DNA from: Glandiceps talaboti
Lineage: Eukaryota; Hemichordata; Enteropneusta; Spengelidae
Reading direction: 5' to 3'
NCBI RefSeq assembly: GCF_964340395.1
Contig: NC_135562.1
Coordinates: 24,257,360 to 24,321,359 of the forward strand
DNA length: 64,000 bases
In this document: positions 1 through 11,624 of the stretch, in pieces
Numbering within the stretch: position 1 is the first letter of the stretch
Layout: every line of letters begins with the position of its first letter
The notes under the pieces: generated by a model
What the model saw: the letters and a program-made list of their open reading frames with translations, nothing else
The model's database searches: none
Told to the model about the DNA's origin: nothing
Position numbers and translations under genes: made by a program

Positions 1-3000
1 GTGAGACTGTCAACTCAACTCAGTTGTAGAGTACTGTGAGACTGACAACTCAGTTGTAGAGTACTGTGAGACTGTCAACTCAGTTGTAGAATACTGTGAG
101 ACTGTCAACTCAGTTGTAGAGTACTGTGAGAGTGTCAACTCAGTTGTAGAGTACTGTGAGACTGTCAACTCAGTTGTAGAGTACTGTGAGACTGTCAACT
201 CAGTTGTAGAGTACTGTGAGACTGTAAAGTCAGTTGTAGAGTACTGTGAGACTGTCAACTCAACTCAGTTGTAGAGTACTGTGAGACTGTCAACTCAGTT
301 GTAGAGTACTGTGAGACTGTCAACTCAACTCAGTTGTAGAGTACTGTGAGACTGACAACTCAGTTGTAGAGTACTGTGAGACTGTCAACTCAGTTGTAGA
401 ATACTGTGAGACTGTCAACTCAGTTGTAGAGTACTGTGAGACTGTCAACTCAACTCAGTTGTAGAGTACTGTGAGATTGTAAAGTCAGTTGTAGAGTACT
501 GTGAGACTGTAAAGTCAGTTGTAGAGTACTGTGAGACTGTAAAGTCAGTTGTAGAGTACTGTGAGACTGACAACTCAGTTGTAGAGTACTGTGAGACTGT
601 CAACTCAGTTGTAGAGTACTGTGAGACTGTCAACTCAGTTGTAGAATACTGTGAGACTGTCAACTCAGTTGTAGAGTACTGTGAGACTGTCAACTCAACT
701 CAGTTGTAGAGTACTGTGAGACTGTCAACTCAGTTGTAGAGTACTGTGAGACTGTCAACTCAACTCAGTTGTAGAGTACTGTGAGACTGTCAACTCAGTT
801 GTAGAGTACTGTGAGACTGTAAAGTCAGTTGTAGAGTACTGTGAGACTGTAAAGTCAGTTGTAGAGTACTGTGAGACTGTCAACTCAGTTGTAGAATACT
901 GAGACTGTCAACTCAGTTGTAGAGTACTGTGAGACTGTCAACTCAACTCAGTTGTAGAGTACTGTGAGACTGTCAACTCAACTCAGTTGTAGAATACTGT
1001 GAGACTGTAAACTCAGTTGTAGAATACTGTGAGACTGACAACTCAGTTGTAGAGTACTGTGAGACTGTCAAGTCAGTTGTAGAGTACTGTGAGACTGTCA
1101 ACTCAGTTGTAGAATACTGTGAGACTGTCAACTCAGTTGTAGAGTACTGTGAGACTGTCAACTCAGTTGTAGAGTACTGTGAGACTGTCAACTCAGTTGT
1201 AGAGTACTGTGAGACTGTCAACTCAGTTGTAGAGTACTGTGAGACTGTCAACTCAGTTGTAGAGTACTGTGAGACTGTCAACTCAGTTGTAGAGTACTGT
1301 GAGACTGTCAACTCAGTTGTAGAGTACTGTGAGACTGTCAACTCAGTTGTAGAGTACTGTGAGACTGACAACTCAGTTGTAGAGTACTGTGAGACTGACA
1401 ACTCAGTTGTAGAGTACTGTGAGACTGTCAACTCAGTTGTAGAATACTGTTAGACTGTCAACTCAGTTGTAGAGTACTGTGAGACTGTCAACTCAGTTGT
1501 AGAGTACTGTGAGACTGTCAACTCAGTTGTAGAGTACTGTGAGACTGTCAACTCAGTTGTAGAATACTGTGAGACTGTCAACTCAGTTGTAGAATACTGT
1601 GAGACTGTAAAGTCAGTTGTAGAGTACTGTGAGACTGTAAAGTCAGTTGTAGAGTACTGTGAGACTGTCAACTCAGTTGTAGAGTACTGTGAGACTGTCA
1701 ACTCAGTTGTAGAGTACTGTGAGACTGTCAACTCAGTTGTAGAGTACTGTGAGACTGTCAACTCAGTTGTAGAGTACTGTGAGACTGACAACTCAGTTGT
1801 AGAGTACTGTGAGACTGTCAACTCAACTCAGTTGTAGAGTACTGTGAGACTGTAAAGTCAGTTGTAGAGTACTGTGAGACTGTCAACTCAACTCAGTTGT
1901 AGAGTACTGTGAGACTGTCAACTCAACTCAGTTGTAGAGTACTGTGAGACTGTCAACTCAGTTGTAGAGTACTGTGAGACTGTCAACTCAACTCAGTTGT
2001 AGAGTACTGTGAGACTGTCAACTCAACTCAGTTGTAGAGTACTGTGAGACTGTCAACTCAGTTGTAGAGTACTGTGAGACAGACAACTCAGTTGTAGAGT
2101 ACTGTGAGACTGTAAAGTCAGTTGTAGAGTACTGTGAGACTGTCAACTCAGTTGTAGAGTACTGTGAGACTGTCAACTCAGTTGTAGAGTACTGTGAGAC
2201 AGACAACTCAGTTGTAGAATACTGTGAGACTGACAACTCAGTTGTAGAATACTGTGAGACTAAACTCAACTCAGTTGTAGAGTACTGTGAGACTGACAAC
2301 TCAGTTGTAGAGTACTGTGAGACTGTCAACTCAGTTGTAGAATACTGTGAGACTGTCAACTCAGTTGTAGAGTACTGTGAGACTGTCAACTCAGTTGTAG
2401 AGTACTGTGAGACTGTCAACTCAGTTGTAGAGTACTGTGAGACTGTCAACTCAGTTGTAGAGTACTGTGAGACTGTCAACTCAGTTGTAGAATACTGTGA
2501 GACTGTCAACTCAGTTGTAGAGTACTGTGAGACTGTCAACTCAGTTGTAGAGTACTGTGAGACTGTAAAGTCAGTTGTAGAGTACTGTGAGACTGTCAAC
2601 TCAGTTGTAGAGTACTGTGAGACTGTAAAGTCAGTTGTAGAGTACTGTGAGACTGTCAACTCAGTTGTAGAGTACTGTGAGACTGTAAAGTTAGTTATAG
2701 AGTACTCTGAGACAGTAAAGTCGGTTGTAGAATACTCTGAGACTGTCAACTCAGTTGTAGAGTACTGTGAGACTGACAACTCAGTTGTAGAGTACTGTGA
2801 GACTGTAAAGTCAGTTGTAGAGTACTGTGAGACTGTAAAGTCAGTTGTAGAGTACTGTGAGACTATAAAGTCAGTTGTAGAGTACTGTGAGACTGTCAAC
2901 TCAGTTGTAGAGTACTGTGAGACTGACAACTCAGTTGTAGAGTACTGTGAGACTGTCAACTCAGTTGTAGAGTACTGTGAGACTGTAAAGTTAGTTATAG

Positions 3001-4024
3001 AGTACTCTGAGACAGTAAAGTCGGTTGTAGAATACTCTGAGACTGTCAACTCAGTTGTAGAGTACTGTGAGACTGACAACTCAGTTGTAGAGTACTGTGA
3101 GACTGTCAACTCAGTTGTAGAGTACTGTGAGACTGTCAACTCAGTTGTAGAGTAGTGTGAGACTATAAAGTCAGTTGTAGAGTACTGTGAGACTGTCAAC
3201 TCAGTTGTAGAATACTGTGAGACTGTCAACTCAGTTGTAGAGTACTGTGAGACTGTCAACTCAGTTGTAGAGTACTGTGAGACTATAAAGTCAGTTGTAG
3301 AGTACTGTGAGACTGTCAACTCAGTTGTAGAATACTGTGAGACTGTCAACTCAGTTGTAGAGTACTGTGAGACTGTAAAGTCAGTTGTAGAGTACTGTGA
3401 GACTGTCAACTCAGTTGTAGAATACTGTGAGACTGTCAACTCAGTTGTAGAGTACTGTGAGACTGTAAAGTCAGTTGTAGAGTACTGTGAGACTGTCAAC
3501 TCAGTTGTAGAGTACTGTGAGACTGTCAACTCAGTTGTAGAGTACTGTGAGACTGTAAAGTCAGTTGTAGAGTACTGTGAGACTGTAAAGTCAGTTGTAG
3601 AGTACTGTGAGACTGTAAAGTCAGTTGTAGAGTACTGTGAGACTGTCAACTCAGTTGTAGAATACTGTGAGACTGTAAAGTCAGTTGTAGAGTACTGTGA
3701 GACTGTAAAGTCAGTTGTAGAGTACTGTGAGACTGACAACTCAGTTGTAGAGTACTGTGAGACTGTCAACTCAGTTGTAGAGTACTGTGAGACTGTCAAC
3801 TCAGTTGTAGAGTACTGTGAGACTGTAAAGTCAGTTGTAGAGTACTGTGAGACTGTAAAGTCAGTTGTAGAGTACTGTGAGACTGTAAAGTCAGTTGTAG
3901 AGTACTGTGAGACTGACAACTCAGTTGTAGAGTACTGTGAGACTGTCAACTCAGTTGTAGAGTACTGTGAGACTGTCAACTCAGTTGTAGAGTACTGTGA
4001 GACTGTAAAGTCAGTTGTAGAGTA
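1..4024. repeat. 30-bp minisatellite array
   Basis: About 130 head-to-tail units of 30 bp, each containing GTACTGTGAG, ACTGTCAACT and CAGTTGTAGA. Common variants change CAACT to AAAGT, TGTC to TGAC, or GTACT to ATACT. In the left half many units carry an extra CAACT and are 35 bp long; none of these is seen right of about 2280. Because 30 is a multiple of three and one minus-strand frame lacks stops, long minus-strand open frames arise, the longest at 2018-3979 with a 10-residue period (VSQYSTTELT). That frame has no ATG and meets a stop at 4043-4045, so I annotate it as repeat and not as a gene. The array runs off the left edge. Confidence 0.97.
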
Positions 4025-4680
4025 GTGGCACTGGCATTGGCACTAGCGTCACCAGCGCTGCCAGCCTTGGCTCATAGTGTACTTGCATTTTCAGCTCATT
4101 TCTGTTTTGAACTAATATCCCTTTCAATGGTGTAAGACTTGGTAAAATATCAAGCACGCTAGTCTTAAAATCACAAAAGGTACAAATGTTTGTGCTTGAC
4201 ATAGAAATAGTTTAAAAAGGAATTATCCTGGTGATACACATAATTTATATCCATAATACAAAATTGAAAACAAACCATGTGATGAGCTTGTGTGGAATTA
4301 AAGTGAAATTTTGTGAATTTGAAAACAAAATTATAAGTTGTGATCTGTTAAACCAAGGAATTTGTACTAGTTTGTTTGTTTTATTATGGGTAGTTACCAT
4401 GGATACTGGAATTTGTGTAGGATCAAAAGATTGTGGTCAGAATGATGGACTGCTATGGAGGTGGATGTCTGTTTTATCACAGTTGTATAGGGTTTGTTGC
4501 AGACGTTTGCTCTAAATGTCATATTGTTTTGTTCTGGTTACCCGATCCCACCTAGTTTTTCACGCCGACCCTACTTTTTTACGTAATCAAGAAAAAAATA
4601 ATACAGTCGTGAAAATTGTGAAGTCTCACAAGAAATAGTGGATGCGGAAACTTAGAAAGACAATGTAAAACTGGTTGTTT
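4025..4680. other. No convincing feature
   Basis: Non-repetitive AT-rich DNA. Short open frames on both strands (minus 4011-4202 running into the minisatellite, plus 4231-4515) have no recognisable domain and no splice context, and I do not call them. Confidence 0.6.
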
Positions 4681-4906
4681 CGTATATCTTTGAGTTACAA
4701 CTACTCCTTAATTCCTACACTACACGTATATCTTTGAGTTACAACTACTCCTTAATTCCTACACTACACGTATATCTTTGAGTTCCAACTACTCCTTAAT
4801 TCCTACACTACACGTATACATGTATCTTTGAGTTACAACTACTCCTTAATTCCTACACTACACGTATATCTTTGAGTTACAACTACTCCTTAATTCCTAC
4901 ACTACA
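4681..4906. repeat. 44-bp tandem repeat, five copies
   Basis: Five direct copies of a 44-bp unit beginning CGTATATCTTTGAGTTACAA, at 4681, 4725, 4769, 4813 and 4863. The fourth carries a 6-bp insertion and is 50 bp. Copies are nearly identical, which suggests recent expansion. Confidence 0.95.
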
Positions 4907-5600
4907 CAGACTTTCAAAGTTTAACTTGAAGCATTTTGTCAGTCATAAACTTTGCCAAAAACTTGAATTCAGCTTTATTGCTCTTTTCATGATATTTTAT
5001 GACTACATGATGCAAGTGATATATGCAATGCAACATTAATTTGGCTGGCCTCTGTGATCATATTTCATATGTCGTGTATCTATGGAAGTGAAACGTAGTG
5101 GTGTGTGTCTGTGTCTCACATTAAAGTAAAGCATCGTGGCTCACCGGATGGTTTACTCATTACTTCTAATTTTTGCTACACTCAACAACTATGTCAAAAA
5201 TGAATACTATATAATATGTCAATGATGATGTTCACGTGAAGAAATCACAATTAATAATAAATTTGTAATGCTGCCTAAAATTAATGATTGTCTATTCATT
5301 CTTTGGGGTAATTTCTCTAAAATGTGACAAACGAAAAATGCACAGAAGTATTTGTCTTTAATCTGAATAAGCTATAATATGGAAAATTTGTCATCTTTAA
5401 ATTTGATGTTGCTATGGAAACTATATACAAAATTAGGATTTTGATAAGAATGATTAAGTCATTTTTTTCAAACATCATCATTAGATTTTGTAATTATCGT
5501 GAGATGTAGGGAAAAGGAGGTTTTATCTTTCCCTATCAGTTTAGAGCTATCTCTATACAACCTGACTACATTTGTACTTTGTCTGCAGATATATATATAT
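4907..5600. other. No gene seen; ends in AT microsatellite
   Basis: AT-rich sequence with no supported coding exon. A short (AT)n run at 5590-5600 borders the long-inverted-repeat element that follows. Confidence 0.6.
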
Positions 5601-5921
5601 ATTTATAATATACCTAGTGATAATGCTGTGCCATGATTCACTAGAATCATTCACATGATAGGAAAATAGAATGACTATTTCCCTAGGGGAATAGTTCCAT
5701 CAACTATTACATGGTCACATGGCCACCGCGAGTTCACAGCAGGTCAAAATGGCAGCTTCTGACAATGTCGTCTGCCACCTCGAGTTCACAGCATGAGGTA
5801 TATTATAAAACACATATTGCCTGGCCTATAGTCGGGCTATAGTACCCGTTCATTACCCCCTAGTGACTGTGACTTACTAGTCTCGCTGCCAGACTCGTGA
5901 CTATCGTCCCTAATCTGTTTA
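5601..5921 (+). repeat. Left long terminal inverted repeat
   Basis: It pairs with 6990-7540. Landmarks shared with the right arm are TGACTATTTCCCTAGGG, CACAGCAGGTCAAAATGGCA, ACACATATTGCCTGGCCTAT and the inner end CTATCGTCCCTAATCTGTTT. Scattered substitutions show the arms are diverged and are not an assembly mirror. Confidence 0.85.
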
Positions 5922-7033
5922 TGTTTGCCGAGCGGCTGGAAGCGTTTGGAAAGGAATGTGATTTCGTCATTATGTGGGTTTGCCAAAGTATGCAAATGAC
6001 ATCTCAACGTAGTGTGATCATAACAAAGACACGTGTTGTCGCCTACGCACAGTCATGGTTATATTTGTTGTCCTGAAGGCTATGATGTCTTCGGTAACAA
6101 AAACACCTGTTAAAGTATATGTTGACCACATAAAACTACTGATGATGTTCCTGTTTACGTTTCAAAATACATACAATGTATTCCACATTAAGATTACGAG
6201 ACTACAGGAACACCGTGCTTATTTTAGAGACAGATGAAATTGCAGGCAACAATTTTGTGTGAATTTTTTGTAAGCTTATTTATACAAATTCTATTTCTGT
6301 TCTATCTTAGTATACACATTTCGATGTCTTTCATTCAGATGTACATTATTGATGTACAATGCACACCGTTGATTTCACATCCTGAACACACACAGTCCTT
6401 CCCCAATGTTTTGTCCTACATAAATACTAGTAAATGATACATGCTACAGTTGATTTTTGTTTCAAAGTAACACTGCACTGTAAGGAAATGGAACGTTGAT
6501 CACTGGTACATTTGCCGAGCTCTCGTAGCCGCGAAAGTTTTCAAAATTGTCTAGTTTCGCATTTTCGGCAGCCGTTTTTGACGGGGGAAAGGCCAGATCA
6601 GGGCGTCGATTGTGCTAAGAAGTGTAGCGGTTAGGAAATGTCAGAGTTTCCGTAGGAAGGTCGATATTTTGGCAAAAATAGGGGTTGATACCTGCGATAC
6701 CGATCAGCATCGCATCAGCTGATTGGAATCCCTACACTAGGAATTGTAGCGTTAGGTGCGGGTTAAACACTAAAACTTAAAAAGTCACCAAAACAGACAA
6801 AAAAACCTCAAAACCACAGCAAAACGCTACAATTATTGCAGCTAGAAGACATCGTGCCCCAAAAACGCTGCAATCGCCTCTACTTGTTTCGGCTTTAATT
6901 TTGTGAGCGTCATTTGCTGCATACCATATTCAATTGCGAGGCGGGTTTTCTCGGTAACTTTTCCATTTTCATGCGTTGTGTTTGTTACATAAACAGATTA
7001 GGGACGATAGTCACGAGTCTGGCAGCGAGACTA

Positions 7034-7115
7034 GTGAGTTACCAGAATCACATGCTATTTCCTGAGGCCTTTGGCCTTTGGCCTCAGGAAATAGCATGTG
7101 ATTCTGGTAACTCAC
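7034..7115. repeat. Perfect hairpin, 36-bp arms
   Basis: 7034-7069 is the exact reverse complement of 7080-7115, with a 10-base spacer. The arms begin GTGAGTTACCAGAATCACAT. Confidence 0.95.
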
Positions 7116-7156
7116 CGTCCCTTGAGTGTAATAAACAGGTGCTATAGCCCTCATGA

Positions 7157-7196
7157 CCAGGCAATATGTGTTCAATATTGAACACATATTGCCTGG
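7157..7196. repeat. Perfect 40-bp palindrome
   Basis: 7157-7176 (CCAGGCAATATGTGTTCAAT) is followed directly by its exact reverse complement with no spacer. Weaker symmetry continues outward through GGTGCTATAGCCC and GGGCTATAGCACC. Confidence 0.95.
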
Positions 7197-7332
7197 CCTA
7201 TATTCGGGCTATAGCACCCGTTCATTACCCCCTCGTGACTGTGAGTTACCAGAATCATTTCTGGTAACTCACAGTCACGAGGGGGTAATGAACAGGTGCT
7301 ATAGCCCGAATATAGGCCAGGCAATATGTGTT
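7181..7332. repeat. Hairpin with 74-bp arms
   Basis: 7181-7254 pairs with 7259-7332 across a 4-base spacer, with about one mismatch. It shares its left edge with the 40-bp palindrome, so the two structures are mutually exclusive when folded. Confidence 0.93.
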
Positions 7333-7540
7333 TTATAATATACCTCATGCTGTGAACTGGCGGTGGCAGACGACATCGTCTGAAGCTGCCATTTTGACCT
7401 GCTGTGAACGCGCGGTGGTCACGTGACCATTTAAAAGGTGATGGAACTATTTCCCTAGGGAAATAGTCATTCTATTTTCCGATCACGTGACTGATTCTAG
7501 CGAATCATGGCACAGTATTATCACTAGGTATATTATAAAT

Positions 7541-7576
7541 ATATATATATGTATATATATATAGAGAGAGAGAGAG

Positions 7577-7668
<92 letters not shown>

Positions 7669-7741
7669 CAGGCAGGCAGACAGACAGACAGACAGACAGA
7701 GACAAACAGAGATATATACATACATACATACATACATACAT

Positions 7742-7774
<33 letters not shown>

Positions 7775-7787
7775 GAGGAAGGTAGGG
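7541..7787. repeat. Compound microsatellite
   Basis: Successive runs of (AT)n, (GA)n, GGCA, GACA, CATA and GACA units. Open frames here on both strands (Arg-Glu, Leu-Ser or Tyr-Ile runs) are artefacts of the simple sequence. Confidence 0.97.
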
Positions 7788-7839
7788 GGAATGTATAGAT
7801 ATACTGCAACCTGATTAAGAAAAAAGATATGAATGCTTT

Positions 7840-7977
7840 CCTTTGTTAGCCACCAATAGGCACTGATCGGAGGGGGCTATTACATTGGGTTCCATCCGTG
7901 CATTCACCCTCATATCGGTGGCATGCACTGACAGATTTCAACCAAACCTGGTACAAAGGTAACATACTAATCGCCAT
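7840..7977 (+). mobile_element. F4-like 5' fragment
   Basis: It contains GGAGGGGGCTATTAC followed by a box with TTCAACCAAACCTGGTACAA, resembling the fragment at 63431-63590. It is interrupted by the F1 element that starts at about 7978. Membership of a separate family is tentative. Confidence 0.4.
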
Positions 7978-9594
7978 TTTTTAGCACAACTGAATGGAAG
8001 GTTCAGTAGTACGTACTATAGGCATGGCAAAGTGTCTGTCTGTCTGTCTGTGTGGATGTGTGTGTGTGTAAGCAAATTAAAGTAAAAAACTGCGAGACTG
8101 ATTGCTTTGATATTTGGTGGTCATGTTGCTTCTGGTGTCTAGTTGGGAAATTGTTCAAATGAAAATGATTGCATCAGAGATGTGGGTTTTGGGTCAAAAA
8201 ATATGATTTTCGGTCAAAGAATTTAAACTCCAAAAGTACTGGGCAGATTGGCATGAAATTTGATGGGACACTCTTAGATGTGAGTAAATTAAGATTTGTT
8301 CATGACAAGATGGTTCCCTTAGTAATATGCAAATTAGGGTTAAAAATGTGTCTTTTAGGTTAAAAACCTATAATTCCAAAACTACTCAGCAGATTGGGCT
8401 GAAATTTAAGAGGGATGCATCTATTGGTGTATAGATGAAGAACTATTAAGCATATAATGATCTCACAAGTAATATGCAAATTAGGTGTAAAAATGTAAAT
8501 TTTGTTCAAAAATTTATCTCAAAAAGTATGTGGTCAATGAGACTGAAACTTGGTGAGATGTTTCTAGAAGTGTTATTCTGCAGATTTTCTTCAAAATATT
8601 TTGACACAATTGGCCCTAGCAACCATGACCACACCTTTAGCAACAACCGAATGGCAGTATATCTTGCTCAAATAACGTCATCTGGTAGGCAAGTGAGTAA
8701 ATATTCAAAAAATGTATGCAAATATCCCTAGCAACAAGACCATGCCCATAGCAACAGCCAAATGGTCGTTTATTTCACAGAGATAACAACAGGGATTAAT
8801 AGACAATTGAACAAACATTCAAAAAATGTATGTACATTTGTCTAGCAACAGGACCACGCCCATAGCAACAGCCAAATAATCACATATATTGCAAAGATAA
8901 CAGGAATTGAAAGACAAATGAATAAACATTCAAAAAATGTATGCAAATGTGCCTAGCAACTAGACCATGCCCATAGCAACAGCCAAATGATCACATATAT
9001 TGCTAAGATAACAACAGGGGTTGATATACAATTGAACAAATATTCAAAAAATGTATGCACATGTGCCTAGCAACAAGACCCTGCCCATAGCAACAGCCAA
9101 ATGATCACATATATTGCTAAGATAACAACAGGGATTAATAGACAATTGAACAAACATTCAAAAAATGTATGTAAATTTGCCTAGCAACAAGACCACGCCC
9201 ATTGCAACAGTCATATAATCATGTATATTGCAAAGATAACAGGAATTGAAAGACAAATGAATAAACATTCAATAAATGTATGCAAATGTGCCTAGCAACA
9301 AGAGCACGCCCATAGAAACAGCCAAATGATCACGTATATTGCAAAGATAATATCAGGAATTCATACACAAGTGAACAAAAACATTAAAAAATGTATGCAA
9401 ATATATCTAACAACATGACCACACCCATAGCAACAGCCAGATGATCATGTATATCACAAAGATAGCAACATCACAGGTTGGATAGGCAACTGGATTCAGC
9501 AAATGAACACCTATTGTTAGCATGGACTAGCATATGGATAAACATATTTAAAAACTGTACAGTTGTGCTACAACACCATTGGTGGTATTTTTGA
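7978..9594 (+). mobile_element. F1 element, near complete
   Basis: It starts in a T run with TAGCACAACTG and an inverted partner (AGTAGTACGTACTATAG region), then a GTCT/GT microsatellite at 8032-8070, then a conserved box (AAAAACTGCGAGACTGATTG). Next comes single-copy sequence with TATGCAAATTAGG, then about seven tandem core repeats of roughly 114 bp (8700-9480; landmarks CCTAGCAACAAGACCACGCC and CATAGCAACAGCCAAATGAT). It ends CAGTTGTGCTACAACACCAT plus TGGTGGTATTTTT. The 3' CAGTTGTGCTA is the reverse complement of the 5' TAGCACAACTG. There is no coding capacity, and it is the reference copy for the family. Confidence 0.85.
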
Positions 9595-11160
9595 TATCAC
9601 TAAAAACAAGTCTGTATTCTTTGAAACTCTCGCCCTTTCTATGCCATGCCTGTCACAGTGGCTGAAGTTATTCACGCATTTGTTTGAACAACATGAAAAA
9701 TATTTTAAATTCCTTGCCGTACCGGTTCTTAAACCCATTACTCCCAGAACACAAACTGTATGCGAATGTAAAATTGGTCTGAAATGTAGAAATCAAGGAA
9801 AATTCTTACCTTTCGATTGTTCTGGAGTGACGTGATTGGAGGTCGCCATGTTGAATACGTCATCATTTTGTCACGTATGTGTGTCATAACGTAGCTCATT
9901 GAATTTTGTAGTCAAACATAGCTTCTAATATCGCAACTACAGAGAATTTGTTTCTTAGCAGCTGTTTCATTAATTAGCTAGCAATACTTGGATCATCGCT
10001 ATGAATCCTTACCTACCCCTGTGCTTGTCTCTTTGTTTGATGCAAATGAATCAAATATGGCTGAATGGTGGCCATATTTGTTGTTAATTTTCACAATATG
10101 CATCATCAGAGTATTACATTGTGACTCCATTCAAGCGCCTACACCAGTATTATCAAATAGGAGCTTTCTTTTAAGACATTGACCTTTGGCCTTAAAAAGT
10201 CTTCTTCAAGGTCAAGTAGCCAATTTTGGTTATCTTCATAGCTTTTTGACAAAAACATTTCAAGAGATAGTATTTTAATCATGATTTGGCATTTGACCAT
10301 GTGAGGCATATATGAAAGTCAATCAATTTTGTGACTTTGGCTCTCGATCAAAATTGAAAATCTTCTCTCTTTGTTTTAATATCTTTAAGATACTGAGGGC
10401 AAGTTTGCTGTCAGAACGCGTGCATTTATTCGTAAAAAATAATATCACAACAATGCAAATGAGAAAAGTAAATGTTGTTACTGTGTTGCAATGTTGGGCA
10501 GTGCACTAAGTGGTTTAATTGGGTCAATTTTTCCCCAATTTTCCGACATTGATTGGCTTTGTTCTAGACCATTGAAAGTATTCGGGTTGCTTGTATTGAA
10601 ATGTATGTATATCGAAATATATATCGATTAGTTTCGGTCCAGATCTGAATTTTATATTTTGAGAAACCAAATGAACAATGCACAGATGAATAAAGAGAAA
10701 TCGTATCTTTTTAGATTTTTGATTAGAAGTTTAGGAAGTGTTATATTGACTTCGAACCATCTCCTTTTTACCGTGTTCTTTTCCGATTTCTCCCGATAAC
10801 AAACTATCGCTGTTTGTTGGAAGGTTTGTAATCATTTATCTAACTCGTTATCTCAGGAAATAAATATACTCTCACATACTTATATCAAGTGTAATAATCT
10901 ATTATTTATACTGAAATGTTTGTGGTCAAAATATGGAAAATACGATGGCCTTCAACTTTGTTGTTCACTGCCTACGTAAAAATCAATATGTCTATTGAGC
11001 AGTCCATTGTGTGGGTTCGCAACAATGTATCGATACTGGTGATCTATACATTGACCTCTATATAATTAGTGTACAGTGAGGGTGCGCCACTCAACAAAAT
11101 CTTGATAAAAACTATATGTGACAAAGTTGATGAAAGTTGGAAGCAGAAACTTATAGGATT
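9595..11160. other. Mostly featureless; one possible minus-strand exon
   Basis: No repeats of the local families and no plus-strand exon that I can defend. The short open frames at 9563-9835, 9988-10182 and 10312-10509 lack domains. The only item of note is the candidate initiator exon at 9810-9849 on the minus strand. Confidence 0.5.
9810..9849 (-). CDS. Possible first coding exon, minus strand
   Basis: Read on the minus strand, CAACATGGCG is a good initiation context. It opens 13 codons (MATSNHVTPEQSK) plus one base and runs directly into a consensus 5' splice site (AAAG/GTAAGA) at 9810/9809. Upstream on that strand are TGACGT and ACGTGAC, CRE-like motifs that suit a promoter. CAACATGGCGACC also resembles a YY1 site, which often overlaps start codons. 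No downstream exon was found on this strand within the window, so the gene would continue past the left edge through the minisatellite. The short length means chance cannot be excluded. Confidence 0.3.
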
Positions 11161-11164
11161 TGGA

Positions 11165-11602
11165 GCAGATAGTACGTCTGTCGGTCGAAACAGGAATGTA
11201 TACACTTTACCCAGTGACGAAGTAGGGCAATAATAGCGTATCACTTCACTGTATTAAAGTTGTTAAACTGTTACGATGCTTACCATGAAGTATGTAAACT
11301 TTCTGATGCGTAATTATAGCAATGTTATGTGGGTTTCAATTTCGTTTATTATTTGCCGTGAAAACAGGTGTTCATATCCCATGTATGTAGGGGATCACAA
11401 AAGCCAAGTGAAGTTGAGGATGGCAAGCTTTCCTGTGCTGAGAATAGGAGGCGGGCATTTGAACAACATTTTTGACAACTAACTTTCATTGCGACTTGAA
11501 AAATCACAGATATAGAGCTAAATTTCTTGCATAAATCACGAAATTGCATGTCTATACCTTTACGGAAGGCATTCAGTTTAAATCTGGTAGTATAATGGTA
11601 TA
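11165..11602 (+). mobile_element. F3-related 3' segment (dispersed copy)
   Basis: It closely matches 57290-57692 over about 430 bp; shared landmarks are AATGTATACACTTTACCCA, TATCACTTCACTGTATTAAA and GAGGATGGCAAGCTTTCCTG. It ends in CCTTTACGGAAGG followed by CATTCAGTTTAAATCTGG, the F3 3' end. No 5' hairpin is present here, so the copy is 5'-truncated. Confidence 0.8.
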
Positions 11603-11624
11603 TTATTAATAAGGCTCAGTCAAA

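Larger units (their letters stand above)
5601..7540. mobile_element. DNA element with long terminal inverted repeats
   Basis: The first ten bases (ATTTATAATA) and the last ten are exact reverse complements, and similarity continues inward: 5601-5921 matches the reverse complement of 6990-7540, apart from an extra block of about 220 bp in the right arm. Both ends are flanked by (AT)5, so the target duplication cannot be read. The roughly 1.07-kb interior (5922-6989) is unlike the arms and shows no transposase-like open frame; its small ORFs have no recognisable domain. This is best read as a non-autonomous foldback-type or long-TIR DNA transposon. The superfamily is unknown. Confidence 0.85.
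6990..7540 (-). repeat. Right long terminal inverted repeat, with nested palindromes
   Basis: This is the reverse complement of 5601-5921, enlarged by internal inverted duplications at about 7037-7258. The extra sequence is built from the arm's own sequence folded back on itself. It creates three strong hairpins, listed separately. Confidence 0.85.

Noticed and set aside
4011-4202. Minus-strand 63-codon frame with an ATG
   Set aside because: It ends inside the minisatellite and has no domain or splice support.
7483-7809. Open frames of Leu-Ser, Arg-Glu or Tyr-Ile runs
   Set aside because: Simple-sequence translation of a compound microsatellite, open on both strands.
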